Assembly (NCBI GenBank): GCA_018240405.1
Contig: JAFEFW010000004.1
Span: 1-53,230, forward strand
Origin: Pseudomonadota bacterium
GTDB taxonomy: Bacteria; Pseudomonadota; Alphaproteobacteria; Acetobacterales; Acetobacteraceae
DNA: 53,230 bases
Direction of reading: 5' to 3'
Notes under the pieces: generated by a model
What the model was told of the DNA's origin: nothing
Seen by the model: only the letters and a program-made list of their open reading frames with translations
Databases searched by the model: none
Part shown: positions 33,165 to 41,686 of the stretch, piece by piece
Layout: the number at the start of each line of letters is the position of its first letter
Position numbering within the stretch: the stretch's first letter is position 1
Program-made: the position numbers and the translations under genes

Positions 33165-33320
33165 GCAACGTCCTTTCCGGTTTCCCCTCACGCCGGCCGA
33201 GCCGGGCCGGGCCCGCGTAGCTTCATAGCAACGTTCCGATAGTGCAAGAGGCAGCCGAAATTAATGGGGATACAGCCAGCAGCGGCGCCGGCTATGCGCT
33301 TGCGTTGCGTATGACGGTTG

Positions 33321-33854
33321 TCAAGGCGTCGGCCAGGTGCGGCGAATTGGGTCGCTGCCGTCCCAACCAAGCGCGGCCTGCCGGATCTGGTCGAAAATGC
33401 TCCGCCGGGTGGACGTCATCTCGGCCATTTCAATCACGGTGCCGGGATGCCCCTCATTCTTGAAGTAGACGAATGGCCCCCGCGGGCTCTGTCCCTCCTG
33501 CCCTACGGTATAGCCGGCCGCCAGGGCACGCTGGTAGACCGCCTCATAATTCTCCGGCCAGCTTGACCAGTGCTGCATTCCTTCGCGGCCGGCGGCGAGG
33601 AAGTCGCGGTACATGCTGGGTGTGTTGCAACGTTGCTGAATCAGTTCGATTTGCACTTCGCCAGAATTGGCCAACGCAATGGAGACGTGGATGTCGTCAT
33701 ACCTCTTGTCGCCATAGGTGAACGCGGTGAGCGCCAGTTTGTCAGTGTAGTACCAGGGTCCGACACCACAGACATCGACCCAGTGGCGCATTGCCGCTTC
33801 GATGTCGCGCACGACCACGCCCACCTGACGCATCGGTCCAAACAACCGGCTCAT
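33321..33854 (-). CDS. VOC-family protein, glyoxalase/epimerase-like
   Basis: A 177-residue VOC protein: MRQVGVVVRDIEAAMRHWVDV begins the first half, VQIELIQQ holds a metal-type Glu, and the second half includes AAGYTVGQEG and GTVIEMAEM with another Glu. It resembles the lactoylglutathione lyase/methylmalonyl-CoA epimerase side of the family, whose members act on small acids or thioesters; the substrate is unknown. It is transcribed leftwards behind a 215-base gap and is divergent from the dehydrogenase at 34070. Confidence 0.82.
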   Translation of the reverse strand: MSRLFGPMRQVGVVVRDIEAAMRHWVDVCGVGPWYYTDKLALTAFTYGDKRYDDIHVSIALANSGEVQIELIQQRCNTPSMYRDFLAAGREGMQHWSSWPENYEAVYQRALAAGYTVGQEGQSPRGPFVYFKNEGHPGTVIEMAEMTSTRRSIFDQIRQAALGWDGSDPIRRTWPTP

Positions 33855-34069
33855 GGATAGTCCCTCCCGCTATTGGCGAGGACGGTAGCCGCCGCGACCG
33901 CACCCGGCAACGCAACTCCCGCGCCGGACGCTATGAAGGTTGGCCTGGTGGCAACATTCACCCGGCGTTCGTGCAACCTCGCATACGATCTCTGCCGGTA
34001 GCGGCCGTTCCGACGGGCGGTTGGCGCTTGGTTGATGACGGCAGCGGTGCGGCTGTGTCACGCTAGGGT

Positions 34070-35050
34070 ATGCACATTCATTTGCAGAACCCCGCCGGGG
34101 AAACGCTGTTCGCGTTCTCCGACTCCATGTGGGCGGCCGCCTGTGACCGGGCAGGCGCGATTGCCCAGGGCCATCAGGTCACCATCGGCGGCACGCCAGC
34201 CGACTTCGCCACGGCGATGCGCACCGCCGAGGCGGTCATCAGCGACGCCGGCGTCCTGCGCTCCTGCATGCCGTTCGCAGCGCCGCATCTGAAGCTGGTC
34301 TTTGTCACCAATGCCGGCTTGGACGCGCTGGCGCCGTATGACTGGCTGCCGCCGGGTGCGGCGCTGATGAACAACCGCGGCACCCATGCTGGCAAGGCCG
34401 GTGAGTTCGGTATCATGTCGCTGCTGATGCTCGCCAACCGTGTCCCGCGGATGGTGACGCAGCAGCGCCAGGGCGTATGGAAAGAGATGTGGGGCAGCGT
34501 CCTCGGCGGACGCACAGTGACGGTGATTGGTCTCGGCAGCCTCGGCGGCGCGGTGGCCCAGCACGCGCGGCAGTTTGGCATGGTGGTCACCGGCATGCGC
34601 GCCAATCCGGCGCCGCATCCCGCCTGCACGCGCGTCATCGGTATGGACGCCCTGGATGAGGTCTTGCCTTCGACGGAATTCCTCGTGCTGGCCTGCCCGC
34701 TGACACCGGCCACGCGCGGCCTGATGGACCGCCGCCGCGTGGACCTGCTGCCAGCCGGCGCTGGCATCGTCAATATTGGCCGCGGCGCGCTGCTGGACCA
34801 GGACGCGGTGTGCGACCGGTTGGACGCCAGCACGTTGTGCGGCGCGGTGCTGGACGTGTTCAACCCGGAGCCGATCCCGGCCGGCCACCGGTTGTGGACG
34901 ACGCCGGACCTGATCATCAGCCCGCATACCTCGGCCGACGATCCAAATACCTACAACCCGGTCAGTATCGACATCTTCTTCGAGAACCTCCGCGCCTGGC
35001 AGGCCGGCAAGCCGCTGCCCAACCGGTTCGACTTCGAGCGCGGTTACTGA
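34070..35050 (+). CDS. NAD(P)-dependent D-2-hydroxyacid dehydrogenase
   Basis: A 326-residue enzyme of the D-isomer-specific 2-hydroxyacid dehydrogenase family. GLGSLG (154-159) is the nucleotide site; the catalytic residues are Arg238 (NIGRGALL), Glu267 (FNPEPIP) and His286 (SPHTSAD). It reduces 2-oxo acids or oxidises 2-hydroxy acids; the acid is unknown. The start ATG at 34070 gives the usual length. The stop TGA shares its last base with the ATG of the antiporter gene (TGATG), so the two are coupled, which is an unusual partnership. Confidence 0.9.
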   Translation: MHIHLQNPAGETLFAFSDSMWAAACDRAGAIAQGHQVTIGGTPADFATAMRTAEAVISDAGVLRSCMPFAAPHLKLVFVTNAGLDALAPYDWLPPGAALMNNRGTHAGKAGEFGIMSLLMLANRVPRMVTQQRQGVWKEMWGSVLGGRTVTVIGLGSLGGAVAQHARQFGMVVTGMRANPAPHPACTRVIGMDALDEVLPSTEFLVLACPLTPATRGLMDRRRVDLLPAGAGIVNIGRGALLDQDAVCDRLDASTLCGAVLDVFNPEPIPAGHRLWTTPDLIISPHTSADDPNTYNPVSIDIFFENLRAWQAGKPLPNRFDFERGY

Positions 35051-36807
35051 TGCTGGCAACATTGGTGGCGTTGCTGGCGGCCGCGACCATCGCGGTGCCG
35101 CTGACACGGCGTGCCGGTCTGGGCAGCGTGCTCGGCTACCTGCTGGCCGGCGTGGCGATCGGGCCGTTTGGCTTGCGGCTGGTCGAAGACGTGCATGACA
35201 TCGCCGCCATCTCGGAACTCGGCGTCGTCATGCTGCTGTTCCTGATTGGCCTGGAACTGCGGCCGCGGCGCCTGTGGGTTATGCGCAACGCGGTGTTCGG
35301 ATTAGGCGCCGCCCAGCTTGCCGGCTGCGCCGTGGTGCTGGCCTGGCTGGCGCATTTGACCGGCATTGGTTGGGCCGGCGCCGCCGTGCTTGGCGCCGGG
35401 CTGGCGTTGTCCTCAACGGCCATCGTGCTGCCCATGCTGGCCGAAGCTGGGCTGCTGCAGAGCCGGGCCGGACGCGATGGGTTTGCCGTACTGCTGTTCC
35501 AGGACGTGGCGTTCATCCCGCTGGTGGCGATCGTCCCGCTGCTGACGCAGAAATCGCTTCCGGCGCATTTGCCCTGGCTGGACGTCGCGCAGGGCGCGGC
35601 GGCGATCGCCGTCATCCTGGTCGGCGGCCGCTTTGCAATCCCGCCCTTCATGCGGCTGATCGGCGGCGCCAAGACGCCCGAGGTGTTCACGCTCGCCTCA
35701 CTGCTGGTGGTCGCCGGCGCGGCCTTCATCGCCTCGGCCGCAGGCCTGTCCATGTCGCTGGGTGCCTTCATGGCCGGCGTCCTGCTGTCGCAGTCGGAAT
35801 ACCGGCATGAACTGGAGGCGGATATCGGCCCGTTCGAGGGGCTGCTGCTGGGCTTCTTCTTTATTTCCGTCGGCATGGAAGCTGATCTGAAGCTGGCTGT
35901 TTCACATCCCGCGCTGCTGGCCGCTGCGACGCTGGCGCTGCTGGTGACGAAGATTGGCATCTGCTTTGCCCTGGCGCTGATCGCGCGCCAGCCCCTGCCC
36001 GACGCCGTGCGCTTTGCTCTTGCGCTGCCGCAGGCCAGCGAATTCGGCTTCGTCCTGTTCGGCGCCGCCGTAGCGGTGGGCGCATTGCAGCCAGATCACG
36101 CCGCCATGGCCACGCTGATCGCCGCGGTGTCAATGGCGGCGACGCCGGTGTTGTTCGCCCTATCGGAGAAGTTCCTGTTGCCGCGCCTCGAGGCCGAGCC
36201 GGTGCCGGATTTCGATCCGATTGAGTCCCCCAGTGCCCCGGTGATCATCGCCGGGTTCGGCCGGTTCGGGCAGATCGTCGGCCGTGTGCTGCGCATGCAC
36301 GGTATTCCGTTCACAGCGCTGGAGCGGGATCCCGGGCAAGTCGATGTGGTACGGCGCTTTGGTCTGAAGGTTTATTTCGGTGACCCTGCCCGGCCGGAAC
36401 TTATGCGCGCCGCAGGCGCAGAGCAGGCGAAGCTTCTGGTCATTGCCCAGGACGACGCCGAGAACGTGCTGCGCATTACCGAAGTGGCGAAACGAAACTT
36501 TCCGCACCTGCGCGTGCTGGCGCGCGCCCGGAACCGGCGCCACGTGCATCTGCTGATGGACCGCCACGTAGACGGATACGTACGCGATACGTTTTTCTCA
36601 AGCCTCCACATGGCGGAGCGATCGTTGGTCACGCTGGGCGTGCCCGAGGACGAGGCAGTGCGATCCGTGCGACTGTTCCGGCAGCACGACGAAAAGATGC
36701 TGAGGGAGACTCACGCCTTCTATACGGATGAGCAGCGGCTGATCCAAACCCAGCAGCAGGCTACCGACGAACTCGCATCCCTGTTCGAAGGCGACCGCAA
36801 GGATTGA
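35050..36807 (+). CDS. Kef-type potassium:proton antiporter with TrkA-N domain
   Basis: A 585-residue monovalent cation:proton antiporter-2. Residues 1-380 are the membrane domain with about 12 helices, with ISELGVVMLLFLIGLEL and LLFQDVAFIPLVA as the conserved family regions. Residues 397-510 are the TrkA-N domain (IIAGFGRFGQIVGRVL), which binds a nucleotide and gates the transport. A C-terminal helical tail follows. Family members move potassium or sodium against protons and protect against electrophiles. Start and stop overlap by one base with the upstream dehydrogenase, and the next gene follows after about 55 bases, so the three may form an operon. Confidence 0.92.
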   Translation: MLATLVALLAAATIAVPLTRRAGLGSVLGYLLAGVAIGPFGLRLVEDVHDIAAISELGVVMLLFLIGLELRPRRLWVMRNAVFGLGAAQLAGCAVVLAWLAHLTGIGWAGAAVLGAGLALSSTAIVLPMLAEAGLLQSRAGRDGFAVLLFQDVAFIPLVAIVPLLTQKSLPAHLPWLDVAQGAAAIAVILVGGRFAIPPFMRLIGGAKTPEVFTLASLLVVAGAAFIASAAGLSMSLGAFMAGVLLSQSEYRHELEADIGPFEGLLLGFFFISVGMEADLKLAVSHPALLAAATLALLVTKIGICFALALIARQPLPDAVRFALALPQASEFGFVLFGAAVAVGALQPDHAAMATLIAAVSMAATPVLFALSEKFLLPRLEAEPVPDFDPIESPSAPVIIAGFGRFGQIVGRVLRMHGIPFTALERDPGQVDVVRRFGLKVYFGDPARPELMRAAGAEQAKLLVIAQDDAENVLRITEVAKRNFPHLRVLARARNRRHVHLLMDRHVDGYVRDTFFSSLHMAERSLVTLGVPEDEAVRSVRLFRQHDEKMLRETHAFYTDEQRLIQTQQQATDELASLFEGDRKD

Positions 36808-36861
36808 AGGTGACCGGCAGGCGTGCCACGCTGGGCGCCCGCCATGACAGAGGATCGTGCG

Positions 36862-37845
36862 ATGGCTGATCGGATACCGGTTCTGGATGTCGGTCCGCTG
36901 CTGAGCGGTGTGCCCGGTGCGCGTGAAGGTTTGGCCAGGGCCGTGGCCGATACGTGCGTCGATACAGGCTTCCTGGTGATCACCAATCACGGCATACCGC
37001 AAGCCCTTATCAACGACTGCTTTGCCGCAGCCAGCGACTTCTTCGATCTGCCCGAGCAGCGCAAGCTGGACCTGAAAGTCGGCGACCTCAACATCGGCTA
37101 CCTGCCCTATGGTGCGCAGATCATCCGGACCTCGAAGATCAACAACAACACGAAACCGAACCTGAGCGAGAGCTTCTACATCGTTACGGATAAGGCACCA
37201 GACGATCCGGAGATTGTCGCAGGAAATCCGTTATACGGGCTGAATCGCTGGCCGGTGGAAATGCCGTCGTTCAAGGCGCGAACCCTTGCCTATTTCGAGG
37301 CGATGCGTCCGCTCGGCCGCGCCATGATTTCGCTGGTTGCCGCGTCGCTGGGGCTACCGGCGGATTATTTCGATGCTGACTTCCGGGAGCCGACAATCAC
37401 GCTGCGACTGATCCGTTACCCGTCGCACGACGGCGCGGAGGAGAACCAGTTCGGCTTCGCCCCGCATATCGATACCAGCTTTCTGACCTTGCTGGCACAA
37501 TCTGCATTGCCGGGGCTGGAGGTGCTGACAAAAGAGGGCGATTGGATCCGCCCGCCGGCCATTCCGGGGACGTTTGTCGTCAACACCGGGGAGATGCTGT
37601 CACGCTACTCGAATGACCGGTACAAACCGACGCCGCACCGGGTGATCAATGCCAGCAGGTCGCTACGGCACGCGATTCCGTTCTTCTACGGACCCAGCCT
37701 GGACGCGATCATCCAGCCGGTCGCGACCTGTGTTTCCGAATCGGATCCAGCGCGCTACGAGCCGCTGCTGTACGCGGACCACCGGCGCAAGCTTAACCTG
37801 ACGAATTTCGATCACCGGCGGAAAGCCGCGGAGCAGGCAGCGTAG
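36862..37845 (+). CDS. Isopenicillin-N-synthase-like 2-oxoglutarate/Fe(II) oxygenase
   Basis: A 327-residue oxygenase. The iron ligands are His202 and Asp204 (APHIDTSF) and His259 (PTPHRVI); Arg269 (RHAIPFF) would bind 2-oxoglutarate. The N-terminal half holds the usual DIOX_N part (ADTCVDTGFLVITNHGI). Such enzymes hydroxylate, desaturate or cyclise small molecules; the substrate is unknown. I chose the ATG at 36862 because AGAGGA lies seven bases upstream; an in-frame ATG at 36844 is the alternative. It follows the antiporter gene on the same strand and faces the SLC13 gene. Confidence 0.88.
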   Translation: MADRIPVLDVGPLLSGVPGAREGLARAVADTCVDTGFLVITNHGIPQALINDCFAAASDFFDLPEQRKLDLKVGDLNIGYLPYGAQIIRTSKINNNTKPNLSESFYIVTDKAPDDPEIVAGNPLYGLNRWPVEMPSFKARTLAYFEAMRPLGRAMISLVAASLGLPADYFDADFREPTITLRLIRYPSHDGAEENQFGFAPHIDTSFLTLLAQSALPGLEVLTKEGDWIRPPAIPGTFVVNTGEMLSRYSNDRYKPTPHRVINASRSLRHAIPFFYGPSLDAIIQPVATCVSESDPARYEPLLYADHRRKLNLTNFDHRRKAAEQAA

Positions 37846-37861
37846 TCGTCAGTTCCGGCCG

Positions 37862-39637
37862 TTAGATCCCCCACACCCACACGATCAGCAACGTCCCGCA
37901 GACCAACACCAGCAACGACAGCGGCAGACCAAGCCTCCAGTAGTCGCTGAAGCGATAGCCGCCGGGTCCCATCACCAGAAGATTGTTTTGATGCCCAACT
38001 GGTGTCAGAAAATCGCAGGACGCGCCCAGTGCTACGGCCATCAGGAACGCTTCGGGCTGGACGCCGAGGCCACCGGCGATTTGCGCCGCGACCGGGCCCA
38101 TCACCAGCACCGCGGCCGCATGGTGCAGGAACGGCGTCACCAGCATCGACACGAGCATGATGAAGCCGACTGCCAGCAGGCCGGGCAAATGCCCGGCTAC
38201 CAGCAGCAACGCATCTGCCATTAGCCCGGCCGCACCGGTCTCGTTCAGCGCCTCACCCACCGGGATCAGGCTGCCGAGCATGACAATGATCGGCCAGTCA
38301 ATCGCGTCGTAGGCCTGCCGCGGTGTCAGCGAACCACACAGCAGGATCAGCATGGCGCCAGCAAAGAACGCCACCTCGGTGGCCGCCAGATGGAACGTCA
38401 CCGCCACGATTACGCCGCCCAGGATGAGCAGTGGCAGGAAGCGCGATCGCCGTTGCCCGAGCGCGAGATTGCGCTCTGCCAGCGGCAGGCAGCCAAGTTG
38501 TGCCAGCACTTCCGGCAGCACGGATTCCGGCCCCTGCACCAGGATCGTGTCGCCGACCTCAAACCGGGTCGACCGCAGCCGGTCGTTGATCGTTTCGCGA
38601 CGCCGGCCAAGCGACAGGACATTAACGCCAAAGCGGCGGCGTAACGACAACGTCGCCAGGGTCTGCCCGACCAGCAGCGATCCCTCAGTAATGACGGCTT
38701 CGGCGGCACTGATGTCCTCGTCCTTGCCGCCGGTTGTCGGCAAGTCTGCCGCGGCAACGAGTTCGAGTTGCGCCTCATCCACCAACGGCTTCAATGCCAC
38801 CGGATCGCCGTTCAGGATCAGCAGGTCATCCTCGTACAGCCACCAGTGGCGAGCGGGGACGTACCGGTGATTGCCTTCCCGGATGATTGCCGCCACCGCA
38901 ACCGCGCCATCCGCGAGGTCCTCAAGCTCCCCGACGGTCTTGTTGACGAGTGGTGAGTTCGCAGGTAAGCGCGCTTCGCTGGTATATTGTTCGATCTCAA
39001 AACGACGCTCGGGCGCCGGCTGGCCACGACGTCCCTTCGGTATCAGCCGCCAGCCGACGGCCAGAAAGCCAACCGCCAGGATCGACAGCGGCAGTCCCAC
39101 CGGCATGAAGGCAAACAGCGAGAAGGGCTTTCCCTGCGTCTGCTCCCGTACCGTGGAAATCAGCAGGTTCGGTGAGGTGCCGATCAACGTCATCGTGCCG
39201 CCGATCAGGGAGCCAAAGGCCAGCGGCATCAGATAGAGCGAAGGGGAGCGTTTCGCCCGCTCCGCCGTCTGGATCGCAACTGGCATGAAGATACCCAGCG
39301 TGCCGACATTCTTCATAAAGGCGGACAGAAACGTCACACACGCGGTCAGCAATCCAACCTGCACCGAAATGCTTGGAAGTCGCCGCAGCACGCGGCGCAT
39401 GCCTGCCTCGATGACACCGGACACTGCGATTGCCCTGCTGAGAACGAGTACCGAGGCAATAATGATGATCACCGGGTTGGCAAATCCGGTAAATACTTTC
39501 TCCCGCGGCACGACGCCCAACAGCGCGGCGCAGGTCAGTGCCAGTGCGGCGACAATGTCATATCGGATCCGATCCGACATGAACAGCAGCAGCATTCCAG
39601 CGACGATGGCGAAGGCTTCGGCTTGGTGCAGGGTCAC
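37862..39637 (-). CDS. SLC13-type anion permease with two RCK-C domains
   Basis: A 591-residue membrane protein. The two halves of the divalent-anion:sodium symporter fold flank a soluble insert. The signature GGTMTLIGTSPNLLI lies near 146-160, and its counterpart GASCDFLTPVGHQNNLL near the C-terminus. Residues 211-385 contain two RCK-C (TrkA-C) domains, including VNKTVGELEDLADGAVAV and GQTLATLSLRRRFGVNVLSL, thought to bind regulators. Related proteins transport sulfate, dicarboxylates or similar anions. A GTG start at 39637 with AAAGG upstream gives the usual start; the long upstream opening is not needed. Single gene. Confidence 0.88.
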   Translation of the reverse strand: MTLHQAEAFAIVAGMLLLFMSDRIRYDIVAALALTCAALLGVVPREKVFTGFANPVIIIIASVLVLSRAIAVSGVIEAGMRRVLRRLPSISVQVGLLTACVTFLSAFMKNVGTLGIFMPVAIQTAERAKRSPSLYLMPLAFGSLIGGTMTLIGTSPNLLISTVREQTQGKPFSLFAFMPVGLPLSILAVGFLAVGWRLIPKGRRGQPAPERRFEIEQYTSEARLPANSPLVNKTVGELEDLADGAVAVAAIIREGNHRYVPARHWWLYEDDLLILNGDPVALKPLVDEAQLELVAAADLPTTGGKDEDISAAEAVITEGSLLVGQTLATLSLRRRFGVNVLSLGRRRETINDRLRSTRFEVGDTILVQGPESVLPEVLAQLGCLPLAERNLALGQRRSRFLPLLILGGVIVAVTFHLAATEVAFFAGAMLILLCGSLTPRQAYDAIDWPIIVMLGSLIPVGEALNETGAAGLMADALLLVAGHLPGLLAVGFIMLVSMLVTPFLHHAAAVLVMGPVAAQIAGGLGVQPEAFLMAVALGASCDFLTPVGHQNNLLVMGPGGYRFSDYWRLGLPLSLLVLVCGTLLIVWVWGI

Positions 39638-39820
39638 GGGTAGGCCTTTCTGGAACCGCGCCTGCGGTCTTGGACGGGCAGTCGGCGGCAGTCTCCCGGC
39701 TGCCCCGGCAGAACGCGCACCGGACACGATGGTTCGATGGCGGAAAGTTGATCGGCGCAAGGTACGATTTTGCTGCCATGCACTCTGGCCAGCCAGCGTG
39801 GCCTTACCCAGTGTTGCGGG

Positions 39821-40036
39821 ATGAGCAGGCAACACGCGCGCGTAACGCGCACCGTCACTGGCGTCTGGCACTTCCACTGCCCACAATGCGGGTTCGGCCA
39901 CGACGAACTCGGCGGCCTTGCAGCCGACGAGGAGCTCTACTGCATCGTCTGCGACCACGAGGACAGCCAGGTGGTCGTGCTGGAACGCTGGCTGGTGGAG
40001 GTCGAGGCAGCCAGCGAGCCTGTCCCCGCGGGGTGA
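39821..40036 (+). CDS. Small zinc-ribbon protein
   Basis: A 71-residue protein with two cysteine pairs, CPQCG and CIVC, about 20 residues apart, giving a four-cysteine zinc ribbon. The text around it (VWHFHCPQCGFGHDEL and EELYCIVCDHED) has strong third-position G/C bias, supporting a real gene. It ends four bases before the convergent ku stop. Such ribbons often bind nucleic acid or act as small regulators. The family is not recognised. Confidence 0.55.
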   Translation: MSRQHARVTRTVTGVWHFHCPQCGFGHDELGGLAADEELYCIVCDHEDSQVVVLERWLVEVEAASEPVPAG

Positions 40037-40040
40037 CGCT

Positions 40041-40967
40041 TCAGGCGCGTTTCCGCGCCGGCCGGGATGGAGTGGCCGCCGCGGGTCGACGCGCCGAGGT
40101 CTTCTTCGGCTCGGCCTTCTTCTTGTCCGCCGGCTTGCGCGAATTCTTGTTTGCCGGTTTGCGCGAAGCGGGAGGATCGGCGGCTTGCCCCAGGCTCTTC
40201 TTCAGCGCTGCCATCAGGTCCACAACATTGTTCTGATCCGGCGGCGGCGCCTCCTCCTCATCCTCGACGCCTGCCCCCTTGAGCTTGGCGTCGATCAGCG
40301 CCCGCAGGCGCGCCTCGTATCGGTCTTCCAGGTCGGCTGCGGGATTGTAGCGCTCCACCTGGCGGTCGATCAGCTGCCTCGCGAGGTCAACCATCGACGG
40401 ATCCGTCTGCACCCGCGCAACATCGTTGAACAGCGGCCCCGCGTCCTGGATGTCGCGCTGCTCATACAGCGTATGAGCGAGCAGGCCGCCCTGCGACGGA
40501 CGCAACGCGACAGTCCGCTCCCGCCGCGCAATCACCACTCGCGACAGCCCAACCCGCCGGGACTCCGTCAGCGCTTTCAGCAGAACAGCATAAACGTCGC
40601 GACCGGCATCCCCGTCCGGCGCCAGATAATAGCTGGTGTCGTAGTACATCGGGTCGATCGCGGTTGCATCGACGAACTTGTCGATCGCCATGACCGACGC
40701 GCTTTCCACCCGCACGCTGTCGAAGTCCTCATCAGTCAGCAGGACATAAGTGTTCTTTCGAAACTCATAGCCCTTCACCAGATCGGACCGCGATACTTCG
40801 TCTCCGGTTTCAGCGTCCTGCGTGATCATGCGGATGCGATGGCCCGTATCGGGGTTGATCAAATGGAATCGAATTGTGCCCCGGTCCTGGCGGGCCGAGT
40901 ACAGCGCCACCGGACAGGACACCAGGGCCAGCCGCAGATGTCCCCGCCAGACCGGACGTTGCGCCAT
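40041..40967 (-). CDS. ku: Ku protein for non-homologous end joining
   Basis: A 308-residue bacterial Ku homologue: VWRGHLRLALVSCPVALYSA at the start, the Ku core with RMITQDAETGDEV, a YYDTSYYLAPD segment and LIDRQVERYNPAADLEDRYE. The last 60 residues are a lysine-, proline- and alanine-rich tail (many KPADKKKAEPKK-type stretches), which in bacterial Ku proteins aids DNA binding. Ku forms a homodimeric ring on broken DNA ends and recruits ligase LigD; no ligD is in this window. It is divergent from the receiver gene at 41273. Confidence 0.95.
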   Translation of the reverse strand: MAQRPVWRGHLRLALVSCPVALYSARQDRGTIRFHLINPDTGHRIRMITQDAETGDEVSRSDLVKGYEFRKNTYVLLTDEDFDSVRVESASVMAIDKFVDATAIDPMYYDTSYYLAPDGDAGRDVYAVLLKALTESRRVGLSRVVIARRERTVALRPSQGGLLAHTLYEQRDIQDAGPLFNDVARVQTDPSMVDLARQLIDRQVERYNPAADLEDRYEARLRALIDAKLKGAGVEDEEEAPPPDQNNVVDLMAALKKSLGQAADPPASRKPANKNSRKPADKKKAEPKKTSARRPAAATPSRPARKRA

Positions 40968-41272
40968 TGATCTATCCTTCCACCGAAGCGCTTATGCGCG
41001 CGTGGCAGAGATCGTGTTGCCGCGGCGCCGGCGAAAGGGGTGCGCGGACACAGCTTCATGCGCCGGAAGTCTTCAACCCTTGCACCGGACATCACGTCTG
41101 CGTGACATTCCGTTGCAGAAGGCTTTGCTCACATGGTGTTGGCCACTGAGTTTTTTTGCGCATGCTACGTGCGGTGGTGCGGCTATCCGCTCCGTCTCCA
41201 TTGCGCGTGCGATCGAAGCTGCCAACGCCTGCGATGACCTGAACTGCCTTTCAGCATCGGAGCATTTTCAGC
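40968..41272. other. 305-base gap between ku and the receiver gene
   Basis: The two flanking genes are divergent, so both promoters probably lie here. I see a seven-T run at 41151-41157 but no clear stem before it, no tRNA and no open frame with family features. Nothing else is identified. Confidence 0.5.
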
Positions 41273-41686
41273 ATGGATTCGTCCGACGGCAGCACGCCTG
41301 CGCGTCACCCGAGCGTTCTCCTGGTGGAGGACGAACCTGCAGTTCGCACCGTCCTGGCGCAGGCTTTGAAGGATGCTGGCCTGACCGTCGCCGAAGCGCC
41401 GGGACTGCACGATGCGGAACAACTGCTTTCCGCCGCCGCGGCATGTCGTTTCGATCTAGTGATTACCGACCTGGGCCTGCAGGACGGTGACGGCGGCGCC
41501 ATCATAGACACCGCGTCTATCCTCGGCCTGCCCTGTATTGGCATCACCGGCTATCCCGACAGGTTGCCACACGGCATGGTCGTCGGCGGCCCGGGCGCCA
41601 TGTTGGAAAAGCCGTTTACGCTTGAGCGTTTTCTCCATGAGGTGCAGATGGCGCTGAAGTGGAAGCGTGGCGGCAAGGAGACCTAG
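41273..41686 (+). CDS. Stand-alone receiver-domain response regulator
   Basis: A 137-residue single receiver domain. The acidic pocket is VEDEP (Asp20, Glu21), the phosphoryl acceptor is Asp66 in VITDLGLQDGDGG, and the conserved Lys is in LEKPF. There is no output domain, so it probably acts by protein contact or as a phosphate sink. The stop overlaps that of the convergent hybrid kinase gene (shared CTAG), making the kinase a likely partner. GGAG lies upstream of the ATG. Confidence 0.9.
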   Translation: MDSSDGSTPARHPSVLLVEDEPAVRTVLAQALKDAGLTVAEAPGLHDAEQLLSAAAACRFDLVITDLGLQDGDGGAIIDTASILGLPCIGITGYPDRLPHGMVVGGPGAMLEKPFTLERFLHEVQMALKWKRGGKET

